A DNA stretch of 64,000 nt, taken from Aliiroseovarius sp. M344 (GTDB taxonomy: Bacteria > Pseudomonadota > Alphaproteobacteria > Rhodobacterales > Rhodobacteraceae). A program made the position numbers and the translations under genes. Shown one piece after another: positions 1-11,028 of this stretch (positions within the stretch are counted from its first letter, which is position 1; each line of letters opens with the position of its first letter). Location of the stretch: the NCBI RefSeq assembly GCF_025140835.1, contig NZ_CP081153.1, forward strand, positions 2,803,501 to 2,867,500. Direction: 5' to 3'. The notes beneath the pieces were generated by a model. It searched no databases and was not told where the DNA came from. It saw only the letters and a list, made by a program, of their open reading frames with translations.

Positions 1-38
1 GAGCTGCTCGATACGCGGCGATATGGGGATACGGTCAT
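1..38 (-). CDS. Possible start of the gene after dctP (partial)
   Basis: An ATG at 38 on the minus strand opens a frame that runs off the window edge after 12 codons, reading MTVSPYRRVSSS. It lies just beyond the terminator that follows the TRAP binding-protein gene, where a dctQ membrane-subunit gene is often found. Too little is present to identify it, the ribosome-binding site is weak, and it may not be a gene. Confidence 0.25.
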   Translation of the reverse strand, partial: MTVSPYRRVSSS

Positions 39-71
39 ATCAATCCTGAAACACGGGTGACCCGCAAATCA

Positions 72-101
72 AAAAGGGCCACCCCTAGGGGCGGCCCTTC
101 G
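72..101 (-). terminator. Intrinsic terminator after dctP
   Basis: On the minus strand a 12-bp stem (AAGGGCCGCCCC paired with GGGGTGGCCCTT, one G-U pair) with a minimal TA loop is followed by a run of five T. It starts 17 nt past the dctP stop. Such hairpins between a TRAP binding protein and its membrane subunits commonly keep the binding protein more abundant. Confidence 0.8.
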
Positions 102-117
102 TGTGATCTTTACGAGC

Positions 118-1176
118 TTACTGTGCCCGTGTAACTGCAACCGCCGCGCGTGCATCTTCGACCATTGCAGCGCCATTCAGACCTTTGCCGTTCATATCCT
201 CGACCCACTCGGCGATAACTTCGTCACCCAGAACGCGGATCTTGGCGGTCTCATCTTCCGACAGCTCAGCGATGACATTGCCATCTGCCGCCATCTTCTC
301 GCGGCCCACCACGTCACCGGTGTCGTGCGCGCGGCCAGCCAGGGCCGAGGCATAGAACCCCGAGTTCGCGTCAATCACAGCCTTCAGGTCGTCCGGCAGC
401 CCCTCGTACACATCCTTGTTCATCGCCCAGATGAAATAGAGGTTATAAAGTGACTTATCGCCCGCGACATCAGTGTGGCTGTCCGTTAGTTCGTTCAGTT
501 TTAAGGAAGGCGACATTTCCCAAGTGATCACCCCTCCGTCGACCACACCCTTTGCCAGAGCCTCGGGAAAGGCGGGCACGGGCATGCCAACTGGCGAGGC
601 GCCAAGCTTATCCAGAAGAAGGGTCGACGTGCGCGATGGGCCACGCAATTTCAGGCCATCAAAGTCCTCGACCGTCGCGATCGGACCGCCTTTCTTGTGA
701 ACGATCCCGCGCCCGTGCATATGGGCGGCGATCACCTTCACGTCCGCAAAGTCATCCATCAGGTATTTCTGAGTATAAACCCACGCGGCTTTCGACGCTT
801 CTTCACCCGACTTGGTGACCATGAAGGGAAGCTCCATCGCTTCAGCTTCGGGGAAACGACCGGGTTGATAGCCGGGGATGACCCAGCCGCCGTCAATCGC
901 TCCATCGCGGATCAGGTCATATTGGCTGGTGGCTTTACCACCCAACTGCATGGCCGGATATAGTTCGACCTTGATGCGACCTCCTGAATCCTTCTCGATC
1001 TTATCGGCCCACGGGGCCATGAAGTAGGTTGGGTTCGCAGACAAAGGCGAAACAAAATGCTGGAAGCGAAGGGTCACTTCTTCAGCGGCCGCCGTGCTGG
1101 CAGAAATCGCAAGGGCCGCGGCTGCGGTCAGCGATGTGATGATAGATTTCGGGGTGAAAGTGCGGAAGTGGGTCAT
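118..1176 (-). CDS. dctP: TRAP transporter periplasmic substrate-binding protein (DctP family)
   Basis: This is a 352-residue periplasmic binding protein of the DctP family, which hands a small solute, usually a carboxylate, to DctQM membrane subunits. The start is set at ATG 1176, preceded by GGAGGG; the open frame continues upstream but without a ribosome-binding site. Residues 1-30 form a signal peptide ending in AAA. The mid-region motif DGLKLRGPS keeps the arginine that normally pairs with the ligand carboxylate. No dctQ or dctM is seen on this side; they may lie beyond the left edge. The ligand is unknown. A terminator follows directly. Confidence 0.9.
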   Translation of the reverse strand: MTHFRTFTPKSIITSLTAAAALAISASTAAAEEVTLRFQHFVSPLSANPTYFMAPWADKIEKDSGGRIKVELYPAMQLGGKATSQYDLIRDGAIDGGWVIPGYQPGRFPEAEAMELPFMVTKSGEEASKAAWVYTQKYLMDDFADVKVIAAHMHGRGIVHKKGGPIATVEDFDGLKLRGPSRTSTLLLDKLGASPVGMPVPAFPEALAKGVVDGGVITWEMSPSLKLNELTDSHTDVAGDKSLYNLYFIWAMNKDVYEGLPDDLKAVIDANSGFYASALAGRAHDTGDVVGREKMAADGNVIAELSEDETAKIRVLGDEVIAEWVEDMNGKGLNGAAMVEDARAAVAVTRAQ

Positions 1177-1365
1177 TGGACACCCTCCGTTGTTCCTTGC
1201 AGTCCGCCGCGCATGAGTGTCGCGGAAGCCGACCCACCTCTTGTGGGGCAGCAAGGAGAACCTATGCACGGCTTTCTGCAAGTGCAACATCCAAAGGCTG
1301 CAATTACTGAGCTAGGGAAATCGGTGGCGAAAAAGCCCTGAATTCAAAAGGATATTTCCCGGACA

Positions 1366-1393
1366 AGGGGGAGAAACGTCAAAAGTTTCCCCT
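1366..1393 (-). terminator. Weak hairpin after map
   Basis: On the minus strand GGGGAAAC pairs with GTTTC and CCCC around a 7-nt loop, with one bulged base, 17 nt after the map stop. There is no good T tract, so it may only be a 3-prime stabilising hairpin. The rest of 1177-1409 holds no recognisable gene. Confidence 0.3.
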
Positions 1394-1409
1394 AAGTCAA
1401 CCAGCGCGA

Positions 1410-2258
1410 TCAAACCCAGGTTGGGTGGAACTTTCCAGCTGGCGAAAGGGTGAAAATATCGCAGCCGTCTGACGTGACACCAACCGAATGTTCAAATTGC
1501 GCCGACAACGACTTGTCACGGGTGATCGCGGTCCAGTCATCCGCCAGTATCTTGGTTTCAGGGCGGCCCAGATTGACCATTGGCTCGATCGTGAAGAACA
1601 TCCCTTCTTCCAACACCGGACCTGATCCGGGACGACCATAATGCAGGACATTGGGCGGGGCGTGGAACACCTGACCCAGACCGTGCCCACAGAAATCGCG
1701 CACAACAGACATGCGTTGGCTTTCCACATGGGCCTGAATTGCGTGGCCGATATCCCCGAAAGTATTGCCGGGGCGGACGGCCTCGATCCCTTTCATCAGG
1801 GCGTCATGGGTCACTTGAATCAAGCGCTCAGCAAAAGGTTTAAGCGTGCCGACCTTATACATCCGGCTTGTATCACCATACCAACCATCGACAATCACCG
1901 TCACATCAACATTCAGAATGTCACCGTCGATCAGCTCGTCATGTTGGCGTAAAGACTTCTCGTTCTTGCCCTTCGGTGTTTTTGAACCGGGAATGCCGTG
2001 ACACACAACATGGTTCAGCGAAATACAGGACGCATGTTTGTAACCTTTGTAGCCGATGGTCGCGGATACTGCGCCCGCTTCATCCACCATCGCCTCGATG
2101 GCCGCGTCAAGTTGCGCGGTTGTGGCCCCCGGTTGCACCATCGGTGCGATCCGGTCCAAAATGTCAGCCGCCAATCGGCCAGCCGCATGCATCCCTGCAA
2201 AGTCGGAAGTATCGTATAGGCGGATGCCTTCTTTGGTCACGCGCATGGTGTCGTCCAT
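1410..2258 (-). CDS. map: Type I methionine aminopeptidase
   Basis: This cytoplasmic metalloprotease removes the initiator methionine from new proteins. All five metal ligands are visible with the spacing of the E. coli enzyme: Asp118, Asp129, His192, Glu225 and Glu256. The 282-residue length is slightly above the usual 260 because of a short insert after the CHGIP motif. The ATG at 2258 has an AGAGGACC ribosome-binding site. It lies 35 nt downstream of sfsA on the same strand and is probably co-transcribed with it. Confidence 0.97.
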   Translation of the reverse strand: MDDTMRVTKEGIRLYDTSDFAGMHAAGRLAADILDRIAPMVQPGATTAQLDAAIEAMVDEAGAVSATIGYKGYKHASCISLNHVVCHGIPGSKTPKGKNEKSLRQHDELIDGDILNVDVTVIVDGWYGDTSRMYKVGTLKPFAERLIQVTHDALMKGIEAVRPGNTFGDIGHAIQAHVESQRMSVVRDFCGHGLGQVFHAPPNVLHYGRPGSGPVLEEGMFFTIEPMVNLGRPETKILADDWTAITRDKSLSAQFEHSVGVTSDGCDIFTLSPAGKFHPTWV

Positions 2259-2293
2259 GGTTTGGTCCTCTTCTTCGCCCCTAGATAGGGTGT

Positions 2294-2992
2294 TCAGACC
2301 AAAGACTCCAGAGGGGCCGCGACTTCGATGCCGTCTGGGCTGATCCGGGTGCCCAATACGATGGCTTCAACCCCGGCTTCGCGCGCGGCGCTGAAAGCGG
2401 CGGCGTATGTCGGGTCGATATCTCGTGCGAGGTCGAACCGGTCACAATCCGTGCGCTGCACAAGGTATAACATCACCGCGCGATGCCCTTGCCCGACCAT
2501 GTCGGCAAGCTCGCCCAGATGCTTGGTGCCACGGGCCGTTATACTGTCTGGAAACTCGGCCAAGCCAGTTTGACGGCAAAGGGTTACTGACTTCACCTCG
2601 ACATAGGTCAGCCCGGAACCTTCAAGCAGGAAGTCGATACGGCTGTTCTCGCCGTATCGAACCTCGGGCTGGACGGTGTGATAGTCCCCCAAACCGCCGA
2701 TCAGACGACCTTCGAGGGCTGCGCGCAACGCGCGGTTCGGAACCGAGGTATCGACCCCGGTGAAATGCCCATTTTCATGGTCAACCAATCGCCACCCGAA
2801 TTTCAGCTTCTTTTTGGGATCGTCATTGGGCTCTAACCAGATCTTTGTGCCCGGCTGCGCCAACCCCATCATGGAACCGGGATTGGCACAATGCGCTGTC
2901 ACTTCGCGACCGTCATCCAACAGGCAATCCGCCAGAAAACGTTTATAGCGGCGAATGAGCGTTGCGGGCACAAGAGGGCTGGGAAATTCCAT
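2294..2992 (-). CDS. sfsA: DNA/RNA nuclease SfsA family protein
   Basis: This 232-residue protein has the length and motifs of SfsA: the N-terminal RYKRFLADC segment, HCANPGSM near residue 34, and the nuclease-like core RIDFLLEG with YVEVKSVTL near residues 120-140. The family was first linked to sugar fermentation in E. coli and its core resembles a PD-(D/E)xK nuclease. The exact role here is not known. It heads a two-gene unit with map and is transcribed divergently from the molybdopterin-binding gene across 38 nt. Confidence 0.93.
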   Translation of the reverse strand: MEFPSPLVPATLIRRYKRFLADCLLDDGREVTAHCANPGSMMGLAQPGTKIWLEPNDDPKKKLKFGWRLVDHENGHFTGVDTSVPNRALRAALEGRLIGGLGDYHTVQPEVRYGENSRIDFLLEGSGLTYVEVKSVTLCRQTGLAEFPDSITARGTKHLGELADMVGQGHRAVMLYLVQRTDCDRFDLARDIDPTYAAAFSAAREAGVEAIVLGTRISPDGIEVAAPLESLV

Positions 2993-3030
2993 AATGCGGG
3001 CCTATACCGGAAGAAGGAAAGGAGCAAGTT

Positions 3031-3759
3031 ATGCCCAACCCGACAGCAGCCATGTTGGTCATCGGAGACGAGATTTTGTCTGGCCGGACAAGGGATGCGA
3101 ACATGCATCACCTCGCGGGCAAGCTTACCGAATGCGGGATCGATCTGAAGGAAGTGCGCGTCGTATCGGACGATGCCCCGGCGATTGAAACTGCTGTCAA
3201 AGACCTTTCCTCGGCCTATGATCATGTTTTCACCTCGGGCGGTATCGGCCCAACCCACGATGACATCACCGCCGATTGCATCGCACGCGCCTTCGATGAC
3301 CACATCGATATTCGCGACGATGCGCGTGACCTGCTGGCCACCCATTACGCGAAACAAGGTCATGATTTTAACGAAGCGCGCCAACGGATGGCCCGTATCC
3401 CGGACCGCGCAACGCTGATTGACAACCCTGTGTCGATCGCGCCGGGCTTTACGTTGGAAAACGTCCACGTGATGGCGGGCGTTCCGTCTGTTTTCAAGGC
3501 AATGGTCGACAGTGTTCTGGCTGGTCTGACCGGAGGCGCTCCGTTGCAATCTGTTTCTGTGCGCATCGAGCGTGGCGAAGGCGATATTGCTGGCCCGCTT
3601 GGCAAGCTGGCAAACGCCCATGCCGACCTCAGTTTCGGGTCTTACCCGTTTATCCAAAACGGCGTGTTTGGCGCCAACATCGTCATTCGAGGGACGAACG
3701 CCGACCAGCTTGATGCTGCGGCCCAAACCCTTGCCCAGCTTTTTCCGGAGGACACATGA
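3031..3759 (+). CDS. Molybdopterin-binding domain protein (CinA N-terminal/MoaB type)
   Basis: This 242-residue protein consists mainly of a MoaB/Mog-like domain: GDEILSGRTRDAN near residues 11-24 and the TSGGIGPTHDD motif near residue 68. Such stand-alone CinA-like domains are common in alphaproteobacteria; their substrate is unclear and they lack the CinA C-terminal deamidase domain. The ATG at 3031 has an AAAGGAG site 6 nt upstream. The stop overlaps the acetyltransferase start by 4 nt, so the genes are translationally coupled. Confidence 0.9.
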   Translation: MPNPTAAMLVIGDEILSGRTRDANMHHLAGKLTECGIDLKEVRVVSDDAPAIETAVKDLSSAYDHVFTSGGIGPTHDDITADCIARAFDDHIDIRDDARDLLATHYAKQGHDFNEARQRMARIPDRATLIDNPVSIAPGFTLENVHVMAGVPSVFKAMVDSVLAGLTGGAPLQSVSVRIERGEGDIAGPLGKLANAHADLSFGSYPFIQNGVFGANIVIRGTNADQLDAAAQTLAQLFPEDT

Positions 3760-4487
3760 AAAAAGACCTTCCCAGTGGAGACCAGATCATCGAGGCCTGT
3801 GAAGCGACTTGGCCGCCAGCCGAAACAAAGCGCATCGGCGCATGGGTCATCCGCGATGGCGCGGGTGGTGGCAACCGCGTCTCGGCCGCAACCGAGAACT
3901 GGCCAACCACCGAAGCCGATTTGCCGGTCGCCGAAAAAGCGATGCGCGAACTGGGCATGGACCCGCTGTTTCAAATCCGGCATGGCGACGAACATTTGGA
4001 CGATATGCTGGAAAAGCACGGCTATCACATCATCGACCCGGTGAACTTCTGGGTCATCGGCGTTGACGAACTGACCAAAAACGCCCCGCCACCCGTTTCG
4101 GCATTCTCGATCTGGCCGACATTGTCGATCATGCACGAATTGTGGGATGCAGGCGGTATCGGTGATGCGCGCCGCGCCGTGATGGAGCGTGCGAATTGCC
4201 CGAAAACCGGGCTTCTGGCCCGCACCGATGATACCCCGGCGGGCGTAGGCTTTGTGGGCCTGCATGACGAGATTGCCATGGTTCACGCCTTGCATGTCGA
4301 CAAGGAACTGCGTCGCCAAGGCACCGGTGTGAACCTTCTAAAACAAGCCGCTGTGTGGGCAAAAGCGCAGGGCGCGAAATATGTGGCCCTGATCGTGACC
4401 CAGGGCAACCACGCTGCCAATCCGCTTTATGCCAATATTGGGATGCACCTTGTCGGGCACTACCATTATCGCACCAAGCCGCAGTAA
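3756..4487 (+). CDS. GNAT family N-acetyltransferase
   Basis: This 243-residue protein ends in a GNAT domain: MVHALHVDKELRRQGTG carries the acetyl-CoA pyrophosphate loop (R-x-x-G-x-G), and the C-terminal NPLYANIGM element is typical. The N-terminal half, with several Trp and Pro, is less conserved and may be a degenerate GNAT fold. The substrate is unknown. It overlaps the upstream gene by 4 nt and is 15 nt from the next one, within a four-gene plus-strand unit. Confidence 0.87.
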   Translation: MKKDLPSGDQIIEACEATWPPAETKRIGAWVIRDGAGGGNRVSAATENWPTTEADLPVAEKAMRELGMDPLFQIRHGDEHLDDMLEKHGYHIIDPVNFWVIGVDELTKNAPPPVSAFSIWPTLSIMHELWDAGGIGDARRAVMERANCPKTGLLARTDDTPAGVGFVGLHDEIAMVHALHVDKELRRQGTGVNLLKQAAVWAKAQGAKYVALIVTQGNHAANPLYANIGMHLVGHYHYRTKPQ

Positions 4488-4502
4488 GGGGGGAAACCGA
4501 AA

Positions 4503-5078
4503 TTGAAGCACGAAGATAAAAGCGTGACCGCGCTTGACCTGCCGATGGTCGACCCGCTGCCCGAAGACATTCAGACCTATTTTGATATCTGCGACGAGAA
4601 GTTGGGAATGGTGCCCAACGTGTTGAAGGCCTACGCGTTCGACATGGAAAAACTGCGCGCTTTTTCAGCCATGTATAATGATCTTATGCTTGGCGACAGC
4701 GGCTTGTCGAAGCTGGAGCGCGAGATGATCGCGGTTGTGGTCAGTTCGATCAATCGGTGTTGGTATTGTCAGGTGGCGCATGGCGCAGCTGTGCGCGCTT
4801 TGTCCGGCAACCCGATGCTGGGCGAGGCGATGGTGATGAATTGGCGCATGGCAGATCTGGATGCCCGCCAGCACGCCATGTTGACCTTTGCCGAGAAGGT
4901 CACAAAAGCGTCCGCTGAAACAGCGGAAGTCGATCGAGACGCGCTGCGGCAGGCAGGTTTCTCAGACAAGGATATCTGGGACATCGCCGCCACGGTCGGC
5001 TTCTTCTCGATGTCCAATCGCATGGCCTCGGCTGTCGGCATGAAACCCAATGACGCGTATCACGCTCAACATCGGTGA
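4503..5078 (+). CDS. Peroxidase-related (AhpD-like/carboxymuconolactone decarboxylase fold) protein
   Basis: This 191-residue protein carries the AhpD-type redox motif CWYC with a downstream His (Cys86, Cys89, His93), as in uncharacterised peroxidase-related enzymes. It probably reduces peroxides or acts as a disulfide reductase in the cytoplasm. The best start is TTG at 4503, which has an AGGGGGG site a few bases upstream; no ATG lies near. The stop codon overlaps the GTG of the next gene (GTGA), so translation is coupled to the OmpA-type gene. Confidence 0.88.
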   Translation: MKHEDKSVTALDLPMVDPLPEDIQTYFDICDEKLGMVPNVLKAYAFDMEKLRAFSAMYNDLMLGDSGLSKLEREMIAVVVSSINRCWYCQVAHGAAVRALSGNPMLGEAMVMNWRMADLDARQHAMLTFAEKVTKASAETAEVDRDALRQAGFSDKDIWDIAATVGFFSMSNRMASAVGMKPNDAYHAQHR

Positions 5079-6016
5079 TCCGAATGGTTCGTATTTTCCG
5101 ACCGGCGATCCTGGCAGCATCCTTTGCAAGCGCTCCGCTGATTGCTGGCGCGCTTGATCTGCCAGCTGGCGCAAAACTGCGTGCCGATGATACGCAATCA
5201 ACAGGTCGCGCAACCCTCGCTATCGCGCGTTTCGATGGCGACAGCGTGCCCACCATTGCCGCCGAAGGGCAGGTCCTTCGGCAAGCCTGGAAAGTGGACG
5301 GCACCAGTCAAACCAGTTTTCAGGTTCTTGTTAGCTTGCGCGATCAGATGATTACGGACGGTTTTGACATTTTGTTGCAGTGCCAATCCGTGTCCTGCGG
5401 GGGTTACGATTTCCGCTTCGAGGTTGGGTATTTTAACGCGCCGGATATGTATGTGGATCTAGGCGACTACCACTACCTAAGCGCGCGCAAAGGCGACGAG
5501 TTCGCAAGCTTCTTGGTTAGTCGATCGAAAGAGGCTGCATTCATTGAGTTACTGCAGGTCAGCCCGGCGGGCAGTTCTGCGACGAATGCTGCAGTCCCGC
5601 GGGCGCGACCCACCGTGACAGAACGCGCTGTGCCATCTGGTCCTTTGGGCACGCAATTGGAGACCAACGGGCGCACGGTCCTCAGCGGGTTACGTTTCGC
5701 AACCGGATCGTCGCAACTGACCGAAGAAGATGTCCCCATTCTGGCTGAGTTGGCAAAGTATCTGGCACAGAACCCGGATCGGCAGATTATTTTGGTGGGC
5801 CACACGGATGCCGAGGGCAGCCTTGACGGAAACGTAGCACTGTCACGCAAACGGGCGGCGTCTGTGAAGGACAGCCTGATCAAGCTTTACGGCGTAAACC
5901 CTGCACAGCTTGCCGCGCAGGGCGTGGGCTATTTGATGCCACTTGCCGCGAACCTAACCCCAGAGGGTCGCGAGTTAAACCGACGAGTCGAAGCCGTCTT
6001 AACCAGCACCAATTAG
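5075..6016 (+). CDS. OmpA family envelope protein
   Basis: This 313-residue secreted protein has a signal peptide ending near GALDLPAGA, a central domain of about 170 residues containing a Cys pair (LQCQSVSC), a linker, and a C-terminal OmpA-like peptidoglycan-binding domain at about 205-310 with GHTDAEGS, LSRKRA and LNRRVE. It should anchor to peptidoglycan in the periplasm. The start may be GTG 5075, overlapping the previous stop, or ATG 5084, which gives a cleaner signal peptide. The N-terminal domain loosely recalls DUF4892, but I cannot confirm this by eye. Confidence 0.88.
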   Translation: MIRMVRIFRPAILAASFASAPLIAGALDLPAGAKLRADDTQSTGRATLAIARFDGDSVPTIAAEGQVLRQAWKVDGTSQTSFQVLVSLRDQMITDGFDILLQCQSVSCGGYDFRFEVGYFNAPDMYVDLGDYHYLSARKGDEFASFLVSRSKEAAFIELLQVSPAGSSATNAAVPRARPTVTERAVPSGPLGTQLETNGRTVLSGLRFATGSSQLTEEDVPILAELAKYLAQNPDRQIILVGHTDAEGSLDGNVALSRKRAASVKDSLIKLYGVNPAQLAAQGVGYLMPLAANLTPEGRELNRRVEAVLTSTN

Positions 6017-6028
6017 GCGCAGGTTAAG

Positions 6029-6934
6029 TTACCAGTTATCTGGCCCTTTATCCGCAAAGGCATGGACCAAAAAGTCAATGAACGCCCGCACTTTAGGCTG
6101 AGTGAACCGACCTGGCGGATAGACGGCATAAATGCCTTCAACATCCTGTGGCAGGTCAGGGATCGCGTCGATCACCAAGCCTTGCTCCAACGCATCAGCG
6201 TAAAGGAAGCTTGGCAGATAGGCGATCCCAAGGCCGGAAATGGCGGCATTCAACAAGGATTGCCCATCATTCACGCTTAGCCACCCGGCCGAGCGGACCT
6301 GACGCACCTCGCCCGACGGGGCGGGTACTTTCCAGACATTGCCCGAGCTTTGGTTCGAGTAATGTAAAAGCTTGTGTTCGTTCAGATCGTCAATGCGGGT
6401 GGGGCGTCCATACTGCTCGAAATATTCGGGGCTGCCGACCATTCTGCGCGTGGTCGTCGAAATCTTGCGTGCGCGCAGCGAGCTGTCTTCAAGCTCACCT
6501 ACACGGATCGCCATGTCGAATCCTTCTGAGATCAACTCTACATAACGGTTGGCCAGATCCATGTTCACATGCACGTCGGGGAAATCATGCAGAAACTCAC
6601 CCAAAACCGGACTCAGGTGGTTCACGCCAAAATCAGTCGCGACCGAAATTCGCAGAATTCCAGACGGTGCAGATTGCATCGATGTGACTAGGGCATCTGC
6701 CTCGCCCGCGTCGTTCAAGACACGGCGTGCGCGGTCGTAATAGGCAAGGCCGATTTCGGTCGGGCTGACCCGCCGCGTTGTACGGTTCAGAAGTCGCGCA
6801 CCAAGCCGTGCCTCTAGGCTGGACACATGTTTGGACACCGCGGATTTCGAGATTCCCATTTTCTTGGCAGCATCTGTGAAACCTCCTTGATCCACAACGG
6901 TGGCGAAGGCTTCCATTTCGGTCAGTCGATCCAT
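6029..6934 (-). CDS. LysR family transcriptional regulator
   Basis: This 301-residue protein has an N-terminal winged helix (MEAFATVVDQGGFTDAAKKMGISKSAVSKH is cut here to its key FTDAAKKMGISKSAVSKHV helix) and a C-terminal effector domain ending in RFTQPKVRAFIDFL, close to the AaeR/DhmR-type subgroup. The start is ATG 6934 with GGAAAGAG upstream; the open frame extends 27 codons further without support. It lies convergent to the OmpA-type gene and upstream of nothing obvious, with the AEC carrier 133 nt upstream on the same strand. The effector is unknown. Confidence 0.93.
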   Translation of the reverse strand: MDRLTEMEAFATVVDQGGFTDAAKKMGISKSAVSKHVSSLEARLGARLLNRTTRRVSPTEIGLAYYDRARRVLNDAGEADALVTSMQSAPSGILRISVATDFGVNHLSPVLGEFLHDFPDVHVNMDLANRYVELISEGFDMAIRVGELEDSSLRARKISTTTRRMVGSPEYFEQYGRPTRIDDLNEHKLLHYSNQSSGNVWKVPAPSGEVRQVRSAGWLSVNDGQSLLNAAISGLGIAYLPSFLYADALEQGLVIDAIPDLPQDVEGIYAVYPPGRFTQPKVRAFIDFLVHAFADKGPDNW

Positions 6935-7066
6935 GTCACTCTTTCCAACAAGTTCACCCCAGTGCCTTCCTATATCCGTGTGAATTGGGGCAAGACTGTG
7001 ATCAACAGCCGACAATACGGGGGTAATTGTGGGGATCGTTTAGCGTCTGGAAACGGCGACCGCCTG

Positions 7067-7987
7067 CTATCGTGTTGAAAAGATTAACTCTGCGATACTA
7101 ATCCAAATTGGCAATGTGACAGCGGCCAACAAAGTTGTCTGCGCGATCAGTGTTGCGACCAGATTTCGGTTCGCCCCGAATGCGGATGCCAACACATGTG
7201 CCGCAGACGCCGTCGGAAGTGCCGCAAACACAACCAGCACGGATGCAATGGCTGGATCAAGCGACAGCGCCAAGCTGACGCCCAGAGCAAACACAGGCAG
7301 CGCCACCAATTTTATCGCACAGATGGCCCCATTGAAGCGGTCCAGCCGCGCCAATGCGCCCCAGTTCATCGTCGCACCGATTGACAGAAGCGCGATGGGG
7401 ATGGCGGCTCGCGCGAGCATTTCGATCGGGGCCATGATTGGGGTGGGCAAGCGCCAGCCCATCACGCCAAACACAACGCCGCCGAGGCTGGCCAGTAAAA
7501 ACGGGTTCAAGGCAACCTTCGCAACCGTCGCCCCGAACCCAAGCGCACCGCCGCGGGATAAGGCAGACACTGCAAAGAGATTTGCAACCGGCACGCCCAT
7601 GCCGACTGCCACAGCCATTTCACCAGCGCCACCACGGGTCAACAGTTCAACCGCGACCAGGCCAAGGGCTGTGTTAAACCGCCATCCAACCTGCCACGCC
7701 CCCGCAAAATCGAGGAATTTTTCGGGTCCTGCCGGGCGCGCCAGCCAACTGAGCGCCAAGCCAACCGCCAGTATCGACCAGACCACGGGCGCCATGACCG
7801 CCAACTTTCCGATGTCGATGGGCCGGCTTGCCGCAGCGACGAACAGAAGGGCCGGAAACAGGATCTCGAAGTTCAGACGATCCAGACCCTGCCATGCGTT
7901 TTCAGACAGACGCTTGCGAAGAAGCCCTCCCAGCCCCACAAGAAGGAAGCTGGGCAGAAGACCTGCAAAGACAGCAATGAAAACCAT
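7067..7987 (-). CDS. AEC (auxin efflux carrier) family transporter
   Basis: This 306-residue inner-membrane protein has about ten hydrophobic segments in two halves, as in the AEC family, including the conserved helix IPIALLSIGATMNWGAL in the middle and the C-terminal ALPTASAAHVLASAFGAN segment. Members export or exchange organic acids or amino-acid-like solutes. A strong GGAGGT site precedes ATG 7987. It follows the fadH-type gene by 32 nt on the same strand and may share its transcript. Confidence 0.92.
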   Translation of the reverse strand: MVFIAVFAGLLPSFLLVGLGGLLRKRLSENAWQGLDRLNFEILFPALLFVAAASRPIDIGKLAVMAPVVWSILAVGLALSWLARPAGPEKFLDFAGAWQVGWRFNTALGLVAVELLTRGGAGEMAVAVGMGVPVANLFAVSALSRGGALGFGATVAKVALNPFLLASLGGVVFGVMGWRLPTPIMAPIEMLARAAIPIALLSIGATMNWGALARLDRFNGAICAIKLVALPVFALGVSLALSLDPAIASVLVVFAALPTASAAHVLASAFGANRNLVATLIAQTTLLAAVTLPIWISIAELIFSTR

Positions 7988-8019
7988 GTGACCTCCGAGG
8001 CGATTGCCCCGGGATCAAA

Positions 8020-10062
<2,043 letters not shown>

Positions 10063-10129
10063 TTATGTGCAGCAAATCTGGACGAGGTCACAGACGCTGT
10101 CATTCAAAACGCTGCGTAACCGACACAGT

Positions 10130-10615
10130 TTACCACGCGCAATGCGCAGCCAGCGATTCAATCTGGGAGGGCGCAAAGACGTCAATCCCCGCAGAACGCA
10201 ACGCAGCAGTGGTGACACCGAACCCATCCCGCCGCGTGCCGTCATGATGGCCACTGTAAAGCTGTGACGATCCGCAAGACGGGCTTGCTTCTGTCAGCAG
10301 GGCGTGGGTGCAATCACGATCTCGCGCCAGATCAATGGCCAGCCGTGCGCCGAACACGAAGGCCTCAGTGACATCGGCACCTTCACTGTCGACGACCTTG
10401 GCGCGCCCTGCCAGAACATCATTGCCATCATAACCCGGTTCAATCTCGGCGGACTGCCGTGGCACGGAAAGCCCACCGGCCAATTCGGGGCAGAACGGAA
10501 CCACACGACCATCGGCGCTCCATCTTGCGAGGCTTTTGTGTATCAGTATCTTGGCCCTGCCGTCATAGCGCACCATTTGTCCCATCAGACAGGCACTGAC
10601 CAAAAGCCGAGACAT
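10130..10615 (-). CDS. DUF523 domain protein
   Basis: This 161-residue cytoplasmic protein is a complete DUF523 member with the conserved cysteine motifs SACLMG (Cys9), PFCPELAGGL (Cys42) and EASPSCGSSQ (near residue 112), plus the DGTRRDGFGVT segment. The family may bind a metal or Fe-S cofactor, but no function is established. It lies 3 nt after the next small gene (10619-10999), so the two are probably one operon. Confidence 0.9.
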   Translation of the reverse strand: MSRLLVSACLMGQMVRYDGRAKILIHKSLARWSADGRVVPFCPELAGGLSVPRQSAEIEPGYDGNDVLAGRAKVVDSEGADVTEAFVFGARLAIDLARDRDCTHALLTEASPSCGSSQLYSGHHDGTRRDGFGVTTAALRSAGIDVFAPSQIESLAAHCAW

Positions 10616-10618
10616 GAC

Positions 10619-10999
10619 CTAGCTCGTTTCCATGCAATGGCGACGAAACGCGTGTTTGAGCATATCAAGCTCCTCGCGCAGCAGGTCGACTTCGGCTCGT
10701 ATATCAGTCTCGAGCGGCTGCCCCGTTACAATCGAGAACGTGTCAAGCATTGTGCCGCTGTCTTTCTCAGAAATCACAAATGTCTGGACACCGTCTGTCA
10801 GGGCGTCCACCGGGATCGGCACTTTGACGAAGAACGCGCCAGCCTGATCCGGGTTCGGTTTGACCGTCACCCCGTCGATGGGCTGGGAAAGATGCGTAAC
10901 CTCAAGTGCTGGAAGCGTGTCTTTCGCGTCAGAACTTGTCAGGACGCCTTCCCAAATGCCCGCCTGTATGCGCGCCTTAACAAGTTGAAGTTTCGTCAC
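10619..10999 (-). CDS. Conserved hypothetical protein (roseobacter-type)
   Basis: This 126-residue protein has no motif I recognise. It looks soluble: a beta-rich N-terminal two-thirds (PVTLxxPxDxV-like pattern with IDGVTVKPNP) and a C-terminal amphipathic helix rich in Arg, Glu and Leu (DIRAEVDLLREELDMLKHAF) that may be a coiled coil for self-association. It sits between DUF6478 and DUF523 genes on the same strand, with gaps of 29 and 3 nt, which argues for a shared operon. Confidence 0.75.
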   Translation of the reverse strand: MTKLQLVKARIQAGIWEGVLTSSDAKDTLPALEVTHLSQPIDGVTVKPNPDQAGAFFVKVPIPVDALTDGVQTFVISEKDSGTMLDTFSIVTGQPLETDIRAEVDLLREELDMLKHAFRRHCMETS

Positions 11000-11028
11000 G
11001 TAACGCTCCTTTTCAGGTCAACTCGGGA

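Noticed and set aside
7116..7991. Long plus-strand frame of 291 codons opposite the AEC carrier
   Set aside because: Composition (Ala, Thr, Arg, Pro rich) is that of an antisense shadow; the minus frame has clear membrane helices and a GGAGGT site.
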